Shown here in pieces: positions 1-4,854 of a stretch of DNA of 5,361 bases (position 1 is its first letter; the number at the start of each line of letters is the position of its first letter). The translations under genes were made by a program, and so were the position numbers. This stretch comes from an uncultured Chloroflexota bacterium (lineage in GTDB: Bacteria > Chloroflexota > Dehalococcoidia > UBA2247 > RBG-13-53-26), in NCBI GenBank assembly GCA_937860285.1, contig CALMBS010000482.1:1-5361 (forward strand), written 5' to 3'. The notes beneath the pieces were generated by a model. It ran no database searches. It saw nothing but the letters and a program-made list of their open reading frames with translations, and was not told the origin of the DNA.

Positions 1-285
1 GATGATGCCGCCCAGCAGGACGATCACGTCGTCCTTCTTCTTGGCCTTCAGCGCCTTCATGACTTCCGTGACCAGCTCCATGTAGTTGGCGCAGAGGATG
101 CTGAGCCCGACGATGTCCACATCCTCCTGCAGGGCGGTCTCCGCGATCTCCGCGGGAGGCATGCTGGCCCCGTATATCACTTCGAAGCCTGCGTCCTTGA
201 AGGCCTGGCTCACGGAGATCAAACCCCGCCAGTGGCCCTCGAGCCCGGGCTTGGCCATCAGGATCTTGACTTTCTTATCAGCCAT
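1..285 (-). CDS. B12-binding small subunit of an acyl-CoA mutase (3' end missing)
   Basis: This is the cobalamin-binding subunit of a two-subunit, adenosylcobalamin-dependent acyl-CoA mutase. The 95 visible residues cover most of the Rossmann-like B12 fold. An opening strand (VKILMAKPG) leads into the loop carrying the lower-axial histidine, LEGHWRG (His18). The SxL motif follows (GLSIL, Ser62 and Leu64), and a GG turn (LLGGII, residues 91-95) lies at the window edge. Family members have about 130-150 residues, so roughly 40-50 C-terminal residues lie outside. The ATG at 283-285 is supported by GAAGGAGA at 293-300, seven bases upstream. The gene starts 16 bp after the stop of the large-subunit gene, so the two are surely co-transcribed and probably translationally coupled. 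The usual DxHxxG motif reads ExHxxG here (Glu16), and Trp follows the His where Asp is common. The family call is firm; the substrate is unknown. Confidence 0.9.
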   Translation of the reverse strand, partial: MADKKVKILMAKPGLEGHWRGLISVSQAFKDAGFEVIYGASMPPAEIAETALQEDVDIVGLSILCANYMELVTEVMKALKAKKKDDVIVLLGGII

Positions 286-292
286 TTCTCAA

Positions 293-300
293 TCTCCTTC
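293..300 (-). promoter_or_regulatory. Ribosome binding site of the B12 subunit
   Basis: GAAGGAGA on the minus strand lies seven bases before the ATG at 285, inside the 16-bp gap after the large-subunit stop codon. It is a near-perfect Shine-Dalgarno sequence. It fixes the start of the small subunit and implies strong independent initiation, which suits subunits needed in equal amounts. Confidence 0.75.
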
Positions 301-301
301 T

Positions 302-1909
302 CTAGACACCGATGGGGTAGGTCCACTTGCCGTAGACCTTCATCACGGCCGCCGCCAGCTCCCCAGGCGTGGCTTGGGCTTCCACGGCTTCCTTAATGGC
401 CGGGAAGGTATTCTGATCGGTGCGCAGGACCTCTTCCAGCTGCTTCATGGCCGCGGCATGCTTGGCCTTGTCCCTGGTCTCTCTCAGCTTCTGGATCCTC
501 TTCTTGAGGACCTCTACCGCGCTTCTGTCGGACTTGAAGATGGGCACCTTGTAGGGCACCTTATCCGGCTCGAGACGGAACTTGTTGACGCCGACGATGG
601 TGATCTCGCCCGACTTGAGCTTCCGGTCGTAGTCCACGATGGCCTGCTTGTACTCCCGGTGTATCCAGCCGTTGGTTATGGCCTTCACCAGGCCCCCCTG
701 GTCCTCTATCTTCTTGACGTAGTCCCAGGCCCCCTCCTCGATCTTGTTGGTCAGGGCCTCGACGTAGTAGGAGCCGCCCAGCGGGTCGATGGTGTTGGTC
801 ACGCCGGTCTCCAGTCCCACGATCTGCTCGGTCCGAATGGCCAGCAGCATAGCCTGCTCCGTGGGCAGGCACACCGCCTCGTCGTAGCCGTTAGCGTGTA
901 TCGACTGGGCCCCGCCGAGCACCGCCGCCAGAGTCTGGTAGGCGATGCGGATGACGTTGTTCAGGGGCTCCTGGTGGGTGTGGGTGGAGCCGGAGGTTTG
1001 AACGTGGACCCGCAGCTGGCCGCAGGCGGGGTCCTGGACCCCGAACCGGTCATGGATGATCTTGCGCAGCATGCGCCGGCCGGCGCGCAGCTTGCAGGTC
1101 TCCTCGAAGAGGTCGTTGTTGGCCGCCATGTTGAAGGCGAACCTCTTGGTGAACTTCTCCAGGGGTACCCGGCCCCGGCGCTTGGCCTCGTTGGCGTACT
1201 CGATGACCTCTGCCATCAGCATGCCCAGCTCCTGGATGGCGGTGATGCCATTGTCCCGGGGGTTGTAGGAGTTCATGGAGATGGGGTACCATCGCGGCGC
1301 GTGCAGAGAACACCACTCGATGAGGTCCGTGGAGAGGCGGAAGTAGGCCTCGGGCGGGGGCTGGTTGGCCAGCTCCATGGAGCTCCAGGTGAGGATGCAG
1401 TTGGCTGTGGTCCCTCTCACCTGCTCCAGGGGTATGCCGCGCTTCTGGGCCATGGCGAAGTAGGCCGGCGTCAGCAGCCCGCCGACGCGGTCTGCCAGGA
1501 ACGCGGAGCACTTCTCGATGGGCAGGTCCCGGAAAACGGTCTCCATGTCCTCGATGGAGTAGATGGGGACCCCGGCATGGCCGATGTCGTGGGCCACCCT
1601 GGGGTCGTCCGGGTCCATGCCCGACGGGGTGGAGATGTCCGGGGCGATCGAGAAACCGGTCTGCCCCAGGGCGTACTCTTCCTTGTAGCGGGCATTGGTG
1701 GCCTCCGGGCTGTCGTAGCCCGTCAGCCGCCTGATGGTCCACAGCTGTCCCCGGTACATGCTGGCGTAGACGCCGCGGGTGTATGGGGGCTGGCCGGGCG
1801 CGCCGATGTCCTTGTCGTAGTTGACCTGAGTGACGTCCTCTGGGGTGTAGATGTCCTTCACCGGGATCCCAGAGGCTGTAGTGATCTGCCCGTTGCCGCT
1901 CTCAGACAT
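302..1909 (-). CDS. Acyl-CoA mutase large subunit, methylmalonyl-CoA mutase family, noncanonical active site
   Basis: This is the catalytic TIM-barrel subunit (535 aa, usual for split mutases) of a B12-dependent enzyme that rearranges the carbon skeleton of an acyl-CoA. Family landmarks in order: GIPVKDIYTPED near residues 14-25; PPYTRGVYASMYRG (41-54); WTIR (57-60); GQTGFSIAPD (82-91); KLRAGR (273-278); VHVQTSG (301-307, matching the CoA-channel His and Gln); GAQSIHAN (333-340); DPLGGSYYVE (375-384); GVNKFR (440-445). By eye alignment to the Propionibacterium enzyme (remembered numbering), Tyr89 becomes Leu62, Gln197 becomes Ala169, Arg207 becomes Glu179 and His244 becomes Asn216. Tyr243 is kept as Tyr215. 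These are the residues around the substrate acyl group, so methylmalonyl-CoA is unlikely to be the natural substrate. The ATG at 1907-1909 has AAGGAGG at 1914-1920. The B12 subunit follows after 16 bp and meaB diverges upstream. Isobutyryl- or 2-hydroxyisobutyryl-CoA mutase are alternatives, but neither signature matches. Confidence 0.93.
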   Translation of the reverse strand: MSESGNGQITTASGIPVKDIYTPEDVTQVNYDKDIGAPGQPPYTRGVYASMYRGQLWTIRRLTGYDSPEATNARYKEEYALGQTGFSIAPDISTPSGMDPDDPRVAHDIGHAGVPIYSIEDMETVFRDLPIEKCSAFLADRVGGLLTPAYFAMAQKRGIPLEQVRGTTANCILTWSSMELANQPPPEAYFRLSTDLIEWCSLHAPRWYPISMNSYNPRDNGITAIQELGMLMAEVIEYANEAKRRGRVPLEKFTKRFAFNMAANNDLFEETCKLRAGRRMLRKIIHDRFGVQDPACGQLRVHVQTSGSTHTHQEPLNNVIRIAYQTLAAVLGGAQSIHANGYDEAVCLPTEQAMLLAIRTEQIVGLETGVTNTIDPLGGSYYVEALTNKIEEGAWDYVKKIEDQGGLVKAITNGWIHREYKQAIVDYDRKLKSGEITIVGVNKFRLEPDKVPYKVPIFKSDRSAVEVLKKRIQKLRETRDKAKHAAAMKQLEEVLRTDQNTFPAIKEAVEAQATPGELAAAVMKVYGKWTYPIGV

Positions 1910-1923
1910 TCAGCCTCCTTGAA

Positions 1924-1947
1924 GCGTCCCGATTTCCAATCGGGCGC
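1924..1947. repeat. Inverted repeat (hairpin or operator) in the divergent mutase/meaB control region
   Basis: CCCGATT (1928-1934) and AATCGGG (1938-1944) are exact reverse complements around a three-base TCC centre. If T1927 bulges out, GCG (1924-1926) and CGC (1945-1947) add three more pairs, giving a ten-pair stem. On the minus strand it would sit in the 5' leader of the mutase mRNA, just upstream of the AAGGAGG at 1914-1920. On the plus strand it covers the -35 side of the meaB promoter candidate. It could be a repressor operator or a leader RNA hairpin. It lacks a U tract in the right place for a terminator. Confidence 0.55.
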
Positions 1948-1963
1948 ATAGTTAACCTATAAT
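1934..1963 (+). promoter_or_regulatory. Candidate promoter for meaB
   Basis: A perfect TATAAT lies at 1958-1963 in a short AT-rich patch within otherwise GC-rich DNA, about 50 bases before the meaB start. The -35 side is poor: TTCCAA at 1934-1939 with an 18-base spacer matches the consensus at only three positions and overlaps the inverted repeat. The -10 is good enough to suggest sigma-70-type initiation, perhaps helped by an activator or held by a repressor. Confidence 0.45.
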
Positions 1964-1988
1964 AACAACAAGCCCACGGAACATGCAA
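1959..1988 (-). promoter_or_regulatory. Candidate promoter for the mutase operon
   Basis: On the minus strand TATTAT (1964 down to 1959) is preceded, after an 18-base spacer, by TTGCAT (1988 down to 1983), which keeps the TTG core of the -35. It overlaps the -10 of the plus-strand meaB candidate almost exactly. The two promoters would therefore be back-to-back and could compete for polymerase. The call is by eye only. Confidence 0.35.
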
Positions 1989-2012
1989 AACAAGACCCGG
2001 TAAGGAGCCGCA

Positions 2013-3002
2013 ATGACTGAGCTTGTAGAGAAGATGCTGGCCGGCGACCGTCTGTCCCTGGCGCGCTTGATCACCATGGTAGAGAGGGAGAGCGAGGAGG
2101 TGCCGGAGATCATGAGGTCCATCTATCCCCGCACCGGCCGGGCCTACTGCGTCGGCATCACCGGGCCGCCCGGAGGGGGCAAGAGCACCATGGTCAGCCG
2201 GCTCACCACCATTGCCCGCAAGAAGCAGCTGCAGGTCGGCGTGGTGGCCGTCGACCCCACCAGTCCCTTCTCCGGCGGGGCGGTGCTGGGCGACAGGGTG
2301 AGGATGCAGCAGCATTTCCTGGATGACGGTGTCTTCATCCGCAGCATGGCCACCCGCGGCAGCCACGGTGGCCTGCCGCGCACCGCCTCCAGCGTGATCA
2401 AGCTCCTGGACGCCTCCGGCAAGGACCTGATCCTGGTGGAGACGGTAGGGGTGGGGCAGACCGAGGTGGACGTGATGGAGACCGCCGATACCGTCGTGGT
2501 CATACTGGTCCCCGAGGCCGGGGACACCATACAGACGATGAAGGCCGGGCTGATGGAGATCGCCGACATCTTCGCCGTCAACAAGGCGGACCGGCCCGGG
2601 GCGGACTTCGTGGTGGCCGACCTGATGGCCATGCTGCACCAGAGCCCCAAGCAGTCGTGGTGGCAGGTGCCGGTGGTGGCCACTCAGGCCGCCAACGACG
2701 TCGGTATCACCGATCTCTACGAGCAAATCGAGAAGCACTACGCGGCGCTGCGCGAGAGCGGGAGGCTGGACACCAGGCGGCGCAAGCAGCGCCGGGCCGA
2801 CCTGCTGCGGAACATAGAGAGCACCATCACCACCCAGACCCTCCAGGTGGTGCTGGGGGACGAGCAGCTCAACCGGTATCTGGAGCGCGTGGAGAACGGG
2901 GAGATCGACCCCTACGCCGCCTCGGAGGAGATCCTGAGCCACGAGACCCTGGTCACCTGGGTGGAGAGGTGGCTGGCCCGGGCCAGGGGCAGCGCCAGCT
3001 AG
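2013..3002 (+). CDS. meaB: MeaB/ArgK-type GTPase, chaperone of the B12-dependent mutase
   Basis: This is a cytoplasmic G3E-family GTPase. Such proteins gate loading of adenosylcobalamin onto acyl-CoA mutases and protect or reactivate the enzyme. The 329-aa length is normal. The Walker A motif GPPGGGKST is at residues 51-59, followed by DPTSPFSGGAVLGDRVRM (81-98), which contains the Mg-binding Asp and the family's switch region. The Walker B/switch motif ETVGVGQTEVD is at 143-153 and the guanine-specificity motif NKAD at 190-193. Residues 250-329 form the charged C-terminal helical arm used for dimerisation in MeaB. The ATG at 2013 is preceded by AAGGAG (2002-2007) at five bases. It diverges from the mutase operon across 103 bp, so the adjacent mutase is its natural client. 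Older databases label this family ArgK or 'LAO/AO transport kinase'; the mutase context makes the MeaB role the better reading. The gene looks intact. Confidence 0.95.
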   Translation: MTELVEKMLAGDRLSLARLITMVERESEEVPEIMRSIYPRTGRAYCVGITGPPGGGKSTMVSRLTTIARKKQLQVGVVAVDPTSPFSGGAVLGDRVRMQQHFLDDGVFIRSMATRGSHGGLPRTASSVIKLLDASGKDLILVETVGVGQTEVDVMETADTVVVILVPEAGDTIQTMKAGLMEIADIFAVNKADRPGADFVVADLMAMLHQSPKQSWWQVPVVATQAANDVGITDLYEQIEKHYAALRESGRLDTRRRKQRRADLLRNIESTITTQTLQVVLGDEQLNRYLERVENGEIDPYAASEEILSHETLVTWVERWLARARGSAS

Positions 3003-3020
3003 GCATCCACATCCCCCGGG

Positions 3021-3041
3021 GCGGTCCGCACCTGCGGCCGC
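3021..3041. terminator. GC-rich hairpin between convergent genes (possible terminator)
   Basis: meaB and the Nudix gene converge with only 47 bp between their stop codons. In that gap GCGG-T-CCGC (3021-3029) can pair with GCGGCCGC (3034-3041), giving eight pairs with one bulged T and an ACCT loop. There is no run of U after either arm, so this is not a textbook intrinsic terminator. It could still pause polymerase or protect both 3' ends. Confidence 0.35.
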
Positions 3042-3049
3042 AGCCCCCG

Positions 3050-3784
3050 TCAGCCGAAGTGCATCTGCACATTCTTGACGCGGGTGGCGGCGATGGCCTC
3101 CTCCACGGTCTGGAACCCCGCCAGCTCCCTCAGGCTCTGGAAAGTGGGAGGCGCCAGCACCAGCCGGCCCCGCGCGTTTTCCTCCAGGGCCTCCCGCGGT
3201 GGAATCCACTTGGCTTCCACGGTCTCCCGGCCGTCAGGGGAAGCCTCCTGTCCCGGCGGGACCGCGGCGACGAAGAAGCGCGCGTCGAAACGGATGGGCA
3301 GCACCTCCGGCGTGATCCAGTGGGCGAAGTAGAACAGGCGGTCCGTGGCCAGCTTCAGGCCCCGGACCCGCAGGCGGGAGGCCAGGAGCGACGGGTCGGC
3401 GTTGATCTCCTCCCGTTCTCCCGCCCGGCCCGGCAGCGGCGGGCCGGGCGGCGGGGACCGCCGGTTCCCTTCTCCGGCCAGGAAGATCCCTGACTCTTCG
3501 AAGGCCTCCCTGATGGCGGCCACGAAGAACCCCAGGGCCTTCTCCGGCGGTCTGATGTCCGGGATGATGCGGTGCGCCTGGCCGAAGCCGAGCCCCCGGC
3601 ACAGGCCGGCCATCTGCGGGGCGAAGTCGGCCTCCTCCACGGCGCCCCCGGGGAAGACGTGCGCTCCCGGAAGGAACGAGCTGTGAGCGCTTCTCTGCAG
3701 GAGCAGGACCTCGATCTCCCCGCCGGGCGGACGGGGGTCACGCAGCAGGATCAGGGTGGCGGCGTCTCGCGGCACGGCCAGCAT
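3050..3784 (-). CDS. Nudix hydrolase with split Nudix box (NUDT19/RP2-like)
   Basis: This is a probable Mg-dependent pyrophosphohydrolase of the Nudix superfamily (244 aa). The N-terminal strand DAATLILLRD (7-16) and VLLLQRS (26-32) lead to FLPGAHVFPGG (38-47). The catalytic half of the Nudix box, REAFEESGI, is at 92-100. In a standard box about 14 positions separate the Gly from the Arg; here the distance is about 45. An insertion of about 30 residues inside the box is a feature I associate with the NUDT19/RP2 group, whose mammalian member hydrolyses CoA and acyl-CoA. The motifs HWITPE (155-160) and RFDARFFVA (165-173) also fit that group. A Pro/Gly-rich loop at 109-122 looks disordered. The start ATG (3782-3784) is the first available after an in-frame stop; its best Shine-Dalgarno match, AAGGAAGG at 3799-3806, is rather far at 14 bases. 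The CoA-diphosphatase role is inferred from family and neighbours. Confidence 0.88.
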   Translation of the reverse strand: MLAVPRDAATLILLRDPRPPGGEIEVLLLQRSAHSSFLPGAHVFPGGAVEEADFAPQMAGLCRGLGFGQAHRIIPDIRPPEKALGFFVAAIREAFEESGIFLAGEGNRRSPPPGPPLPGRAGEREEINADPSLLASRLRVRGLKLATDRLFYFAHWITPEVLPIRFDARFFVAAVPPGQEASPDGRETVEAKWIPPREALEENARGRLVLAPPTFQSLRELAGFQTVEEAIAATRVKNVQMHFG

Positions 3785-3907
3785 GTTGACTGAACTCGCC
3801 TTCCTTCACCATTCTACTACGCCCGGCTGTACAGGTCTCGCTGCCATGTGCTAGACTTTATGTCAAGAGGGGGCAAAGCCCGATTCTGGTCATCAGGGGG
3901 TGTGGCT
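3785..3907. promoter_or_regulatory. Divergent intergenic region between the Nudix and coiled-coil genes
   Basis: These 123 bp separate two divergent genes and should hold both promoters. On the minus strand TAGAAT (3816 down to 3811) matches the -10 consensus at five of six positions and is about 27 bases before the Nudix start codon, but I find no convincing -35. On the plus strand only TAGACT (3852-3857) resembles a -10. A perfect palindrome CTGTACAG lies at 3827-3834 and a short GGGC-AAA-GCCC hairpin at 3871-3881. None of these is decisive. Confidence 0.3.
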
Positions 3908-4195
3908 ATGGATGAGCTGGAACGCGCAGCAGACGAACTGGAGAAGGCCACCAACGAGCTGGTGAGGCGGGCTGCCGAGCTGGCCCGGCGCTCGGAGGAG
4001 CTCAACCGGCAGCTGCTCAAGCTGGCCGAGGCCCTCACCAGGCCGGCCACGATCGCTCCCGTGGAGCCCGCGGCTGGTCCGGTGCCGCCGGCCAAGCCCC
4101 GGGAGGCCGTCCGACAGCCCATGGGCCAGGGGATCCTGGCCGAGGTCAGGGACCTCCTGGATGGGCCGGGCGCCGTAGGGCCCGCTCCGGGATAG
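3908..4195 (+). CDS. Small coiled-coil protein of unknown function
   Basis: I do not recognise this 95-aa protein. Residues 1-43 form one long predicted helix with leucine at 4, 11, 18, 25, 32 and 39, an unbroken heptad pattern. The matching a positions are mostly small (Ala8, Thr15, Ala22, Ser29) and then Leu36 and Leu43. The flanks are rich in Glu and Arg. Residues 45-73 are rich in Pro and Ala and look disordered. A short amphipathic stretch, GILAEVRDLLDG, follows near 76-87. There is no signal peptide or membrane segment, so it is probably a cytoplasmic oligomer. The ATG at 3908 is chosen because AGGGGG (3895-3900) sits seven bases upstream and the coiled coil begins at once. In-frame GTG 3848 and ATG 3860 would add 20 or 16 residues without a visible ribosome site. 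Codons favour G/C at the third position, as in the neighbours. It is the lone plus-strand gene between two Nudix genes. Confidence 0.65.
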   Translation: MDELERAADELEKATNELVRRAAELARRSEELNRQLLKLAEALTRPATIAPVEPAAGPVPPAKPREAVRQPMGQGILAEVRDLLDGPGAVGPAPG

Positions 4196-4264
4196 GTCCG
4201 CACGGGACCGCACCCGGGCCCCCGCAGCGGAGCGAACCGCCGCCAAAGGGACGCTGCCGGCGGG
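4195..4264. repeat. GC-rich inverted repeats between convergent genes
   Basis: The 71-bp gap between the coiled-coil gene and the CoA-type Nudix gene, which converge, holds several short inverted repeats. GGTCC (4195-4199) pairs with GGACC (4205-4209) around a five-base loop. GCAGCG (4224-4229) pairs with CGCTGC (4252-4257). CCGCCG (4237-4242) pairs with CGGCGG (4258-4263). The last two are mutually exclusive or nested structures. No T tract is present, so termination here is only a possibility. Confidence 0.25.
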
Positions 4265-4266
4265 CG

Positions 4267-4854
4267 TCAGGACATCCCGCCGCCGCTCCAGGCGGGGGGC
4301 CCGATGACCTCCAGGAAGTGCTTGACTATCCTGGCCGTAGCGCCGTAGATGACGCGGCCGCCGTAGCGGTAGTAGTACTGCGGTATCTCCAGGCCGCCTA
4401 CTTCCACCACCTCTTCCTCAAAATTGCCCTTGTCCTGCAGCGCGCGCAGGGGCACCTCGATGATCTCGGCCACCTCGGCCGGGTTGGCGGTGAACTGATG
4501 GGGATAGGGGATGGTGGCCACGAAGGGCGAGATGAGGAAGTTGGTGGTGAAGGTGGCGATGTCGTCCAGCTCGCCCAGGACCTCCGCGTCCCCCGGCGGC
4601 AGCCCGATCTCCTCCCAGGTCTCCCGCAGAGCGGCATCCCGCAACGACCGGTCTTCGGGATGCGGCCTGCCCCCCGGGAAGGAGTACTGGCCCTTGTGGT
4701 GGCTGACCGTCTCCGTCCTCTTGGTGAACACCAGGTAGTAGTCGTCGCCCTTCTCGAAGAGCGGCACCAGGACCGCGGCGGGCACGTAGCTGGCCACCGG
4801 CTCCGCGTGTTTCTGCCGCCCGGCCAGGGCCCTCCTGATGGCTTCCTTGGTCAC
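4267..4854 (-). CDS. CoA diphosphatase-type Nudix hydrolase
   Basis: This enzyme probably cleaves CoA or acyl-CoA into 3',5'-ADP and (acyl-)4'-phosphopantetheine (195 aa from the GTG start). The segment LVFTKRTETVSHHKGQYSFPGG (about residues 41-62, given in part as TKRTETVSHHKGQ plus FPGG) is the CoA-pyrophosphatase signature that precedes the Nudix box. The box itself ends in RETWEEIGL (77-85). Downstream LDDIATFTTNFLISPFVA and the C-terminal IYGATARIVKHFLE are also typical of the NudL/NUDT7 group. Two starts are possible. GTG at 4852-4854 overlaps the coaE stop as GTGA and gives the usual short N terminus (VTKEAIRRALAGRQ). ATG at 4885-4887 adds 11 residues, but its AAGGAG lies only two bases away, which is too close. 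I prefer the GTG. It is translated directly after coaE, so CoA synthesis and CoA hydrolysis are coupled here. Confidence 0.9.
   Translation of the reverse strand: MTKEAIRRALAGRQKHAEPVASYVPAAVLVPLFEKGDDYYLVFTKRTETVSHHKGQYSFPGGRPHPEDRSLRDAALRETWEEIGLPPGDAEVLGELDDIATFTTNFLISPFVATIPYPHQFTANPAEVAEIIEVPLRALQDKGNFEEEVVEVGGLEIPQYYYRYGGRVIYGATARIVKHFLEVIGPPAWSGGGMS
4851..4854 (-). promoter_or_regulatory. GTGA stop/start overlap between coaE and the Nudix gene
   Basis: On the minus strand the bases 4854 to 4851 read GTGA. The GTG is the preferred Nudix start and the TGA is the coaE stop. Four-base overlaps of this type usually mean that terminating ribosomes restart on the next gene. A weak purine-rich stretch (AAGAGAAG) ends about six bases before the GTG and may help re-initiation. 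Confidence 0.55.

Noticed and set aside
86..1951. 621-codon open frame on the plus strand, antisense to the mutase genes
   Set aside because: It lies opposite two clearly homologous genes. Its translation is rich in Gly, Leu, Val and His with no recognisable domain. Long open antisense frames are expected opposite GC-rich codons.
1910..2012. Cobalamin riboswitch in front of the B12-dependent mutase
   Set aside because: The space is too short for the usual element on either strand, and I find no B12-box-like sequence, only one simple hairpin.
2013..3002. Reading the GTPase as an arginine/ornithine transport kinase (ArgK)
   Set aside because: The ArgK label is historical. The adjacent divergent mutase operon and the G3E motifs favour the MeaB chaperone role.
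1902..3209. 435-codon open frame on the minus strand, antisense to meaB
   Set aside because: It is a Gly/His/Pro-rich shadow of meaB that also runs into the mutase start and the Nudix 3' end. There is no family motif.
3827..3834. CTGTACAG palindrome as a LexA-type operator
   Set aside because: It contains the half-sites CTGT and ACAG directly abutting, without the spacer that LexA operators need, and an eight-base palindrome is easily found by chance.
3817..4246. Two minus-strand open frames opposite the coiled-coil gene
   Set aside because: Their translations are Ser/Ala- or Gly/Arg-rich without pattern, whereas the plus-strand frame gives a regular heptad and has a plausible ribosome site.
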